Both the position numbers and the translations under genes were made by a program. Below are positions 6,668-6,960 of a stretch of 6,960 nt of DNA, in pieces (within the stretch, counting starts at the first letter, position 1; every line of letters starts with the position of its first letter). The notes below the pieces were generated by a model that was not told where the DNA came from, did no database searches, and saw only the letters and a program-made list of their open reading frames with translations. Source of the DNA: Gammaproteobacteria bacterium. Its GTDB lineage: Bacteria > Pseudomonadota > Gammaproteobacteria > Steroidobacterales > Steroidobacteraceae. The stretch is taken from assembly GCA_020846815.1 (NCBI GenBank), contig JADLDF010000378.1, forward strand, positions 1-6,960, written 5' to 3'.

Positions 6668-6960
6668 GCCAGGCTCCGGGTCTGCGGCAGCGTGCTCTCG
6701 AGCACCGCGCGCAGCGCCTCGAGCGTATCGGCCTCGGCCGCGGGTTTGTCGTCGCGCCAGCGGCGGATCCGCGGGAAGCGCAGCGCGATGCCGGACTTGT
6801 GGCGCGGCGAGGCGGCGATGCCTTCGTAGGCGCGCGCGCGCGTCACCAGGGTCTGCGAGACGCCGACGCGCAGCGCGCCGGTCAGCAGCTTGTTGACCAG
6901 GAAGCTCTCGCGATAGGGCAGGCCGCGCCACCAGCCCGTGACCGCGGCGCGCTGCGACGC
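6664..6960 (-). pseudogene. ATP-dependent DNA ligase of the ligase-associated operon, 5' end outside the window, adenylation domain deleted in frame
   Basis: Ninety-eight residues are visible, running off the right edge. Residues 20-41 ([20 protein letters not shown]) match the end of the N-terminal DNA-binding domain of bacterial ATP-dependent ligases, where a NKLITGxFRVGVSQ-type motif is typical. The next residues, [16 protein letters not shown] (44-59) and [20 protein letters not shown] (61-80), match the very end of the same protein, after the OB-fold. In intact relatives these blocks are separated by several hundred residues holding the adenylation domain (KxDG lysine) and most of the OB-fold. 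The join falls in an alternating CG run (6830-6842). As written, the product could bind DNA but could not form the ligase-AMP intermediate. Alternatives are an assembly collapse, or the missing part lying elsewhere. Its stop overlaps the helicase start. Confidence 0.78.

Noticed and set aside
5172..6896. 574-residue plus-strand frame opposite the helicase
   Set aside because: Ser/Arg-rich shadow of the helicase gene; no family resemblance.
6668..6931. Helicase start at ATG 6931
   Set aside because: The extra 88 residues are an Arg-rich shadow of the ligase frame, which is recognisably protein-coding over the same bases.

Overview
The window is very GC-rich (roughly 70% by eye). Its gene content points to a proteobacterium, perhaps a high-GC gammaproteobacterium; that placement is inferred from gene families and composition only. 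Seven protein genes form two converging blocks, and no rRNA, tRNA, CRISPR array or transposase was seen.

Plus-strand block (1-3367): the 3' part of a CsgG/HfaB-family lipoprotein-type gene ending in a bacterial SH3-like domain, followed by a strong 15-bp hairpin; a SRAP/YedK-type abasic-site DNA-protein crosslinker with all catalytic residues; a zinc-type methionine sulfoxide reductase B that has Ser where 2-Cys members carry the resolving Cys; and a probably exported GH17 glycosidase with both catalytic glutamates.

Minus-strand block (6960-3370, read right to left): the ligase-associated DNA damage response operon. Its order is ATP-dependent DNA ligase (3' end only), a Lhr-type DEXH helicase, and a PdeM-type metallophosphoesterase. 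Ligase and helicase overlap by GTGA, and helicase and pdeM overlap by 8 bases, so the three look translationally coupled. The operon meets the plus-strand block tail to tail with 2 bp between stop codons.

The most unusual observations are in this operon. In the ligase, the end of the N-terminal DNA-binding domain is joined in frame to the extreme C-terminus inside an alternating CG run, so the adenylation domain is missing. PdeM has its N-terminal strand joined in frame to the C-terminal half of the phosphoesterase, so the DxH, GD and GNHD metal-binding motifs are missing. The helicase between them keeps every motif but has an in-frame insert built from about 60-66-bp direct repeats in an inter-domain linker. 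Either the operon has lost its ligase and nuclease chemistry while keeping the helicase, or the assembly has collapsed at two GC-rich places. Reads across the two junctions would decide.
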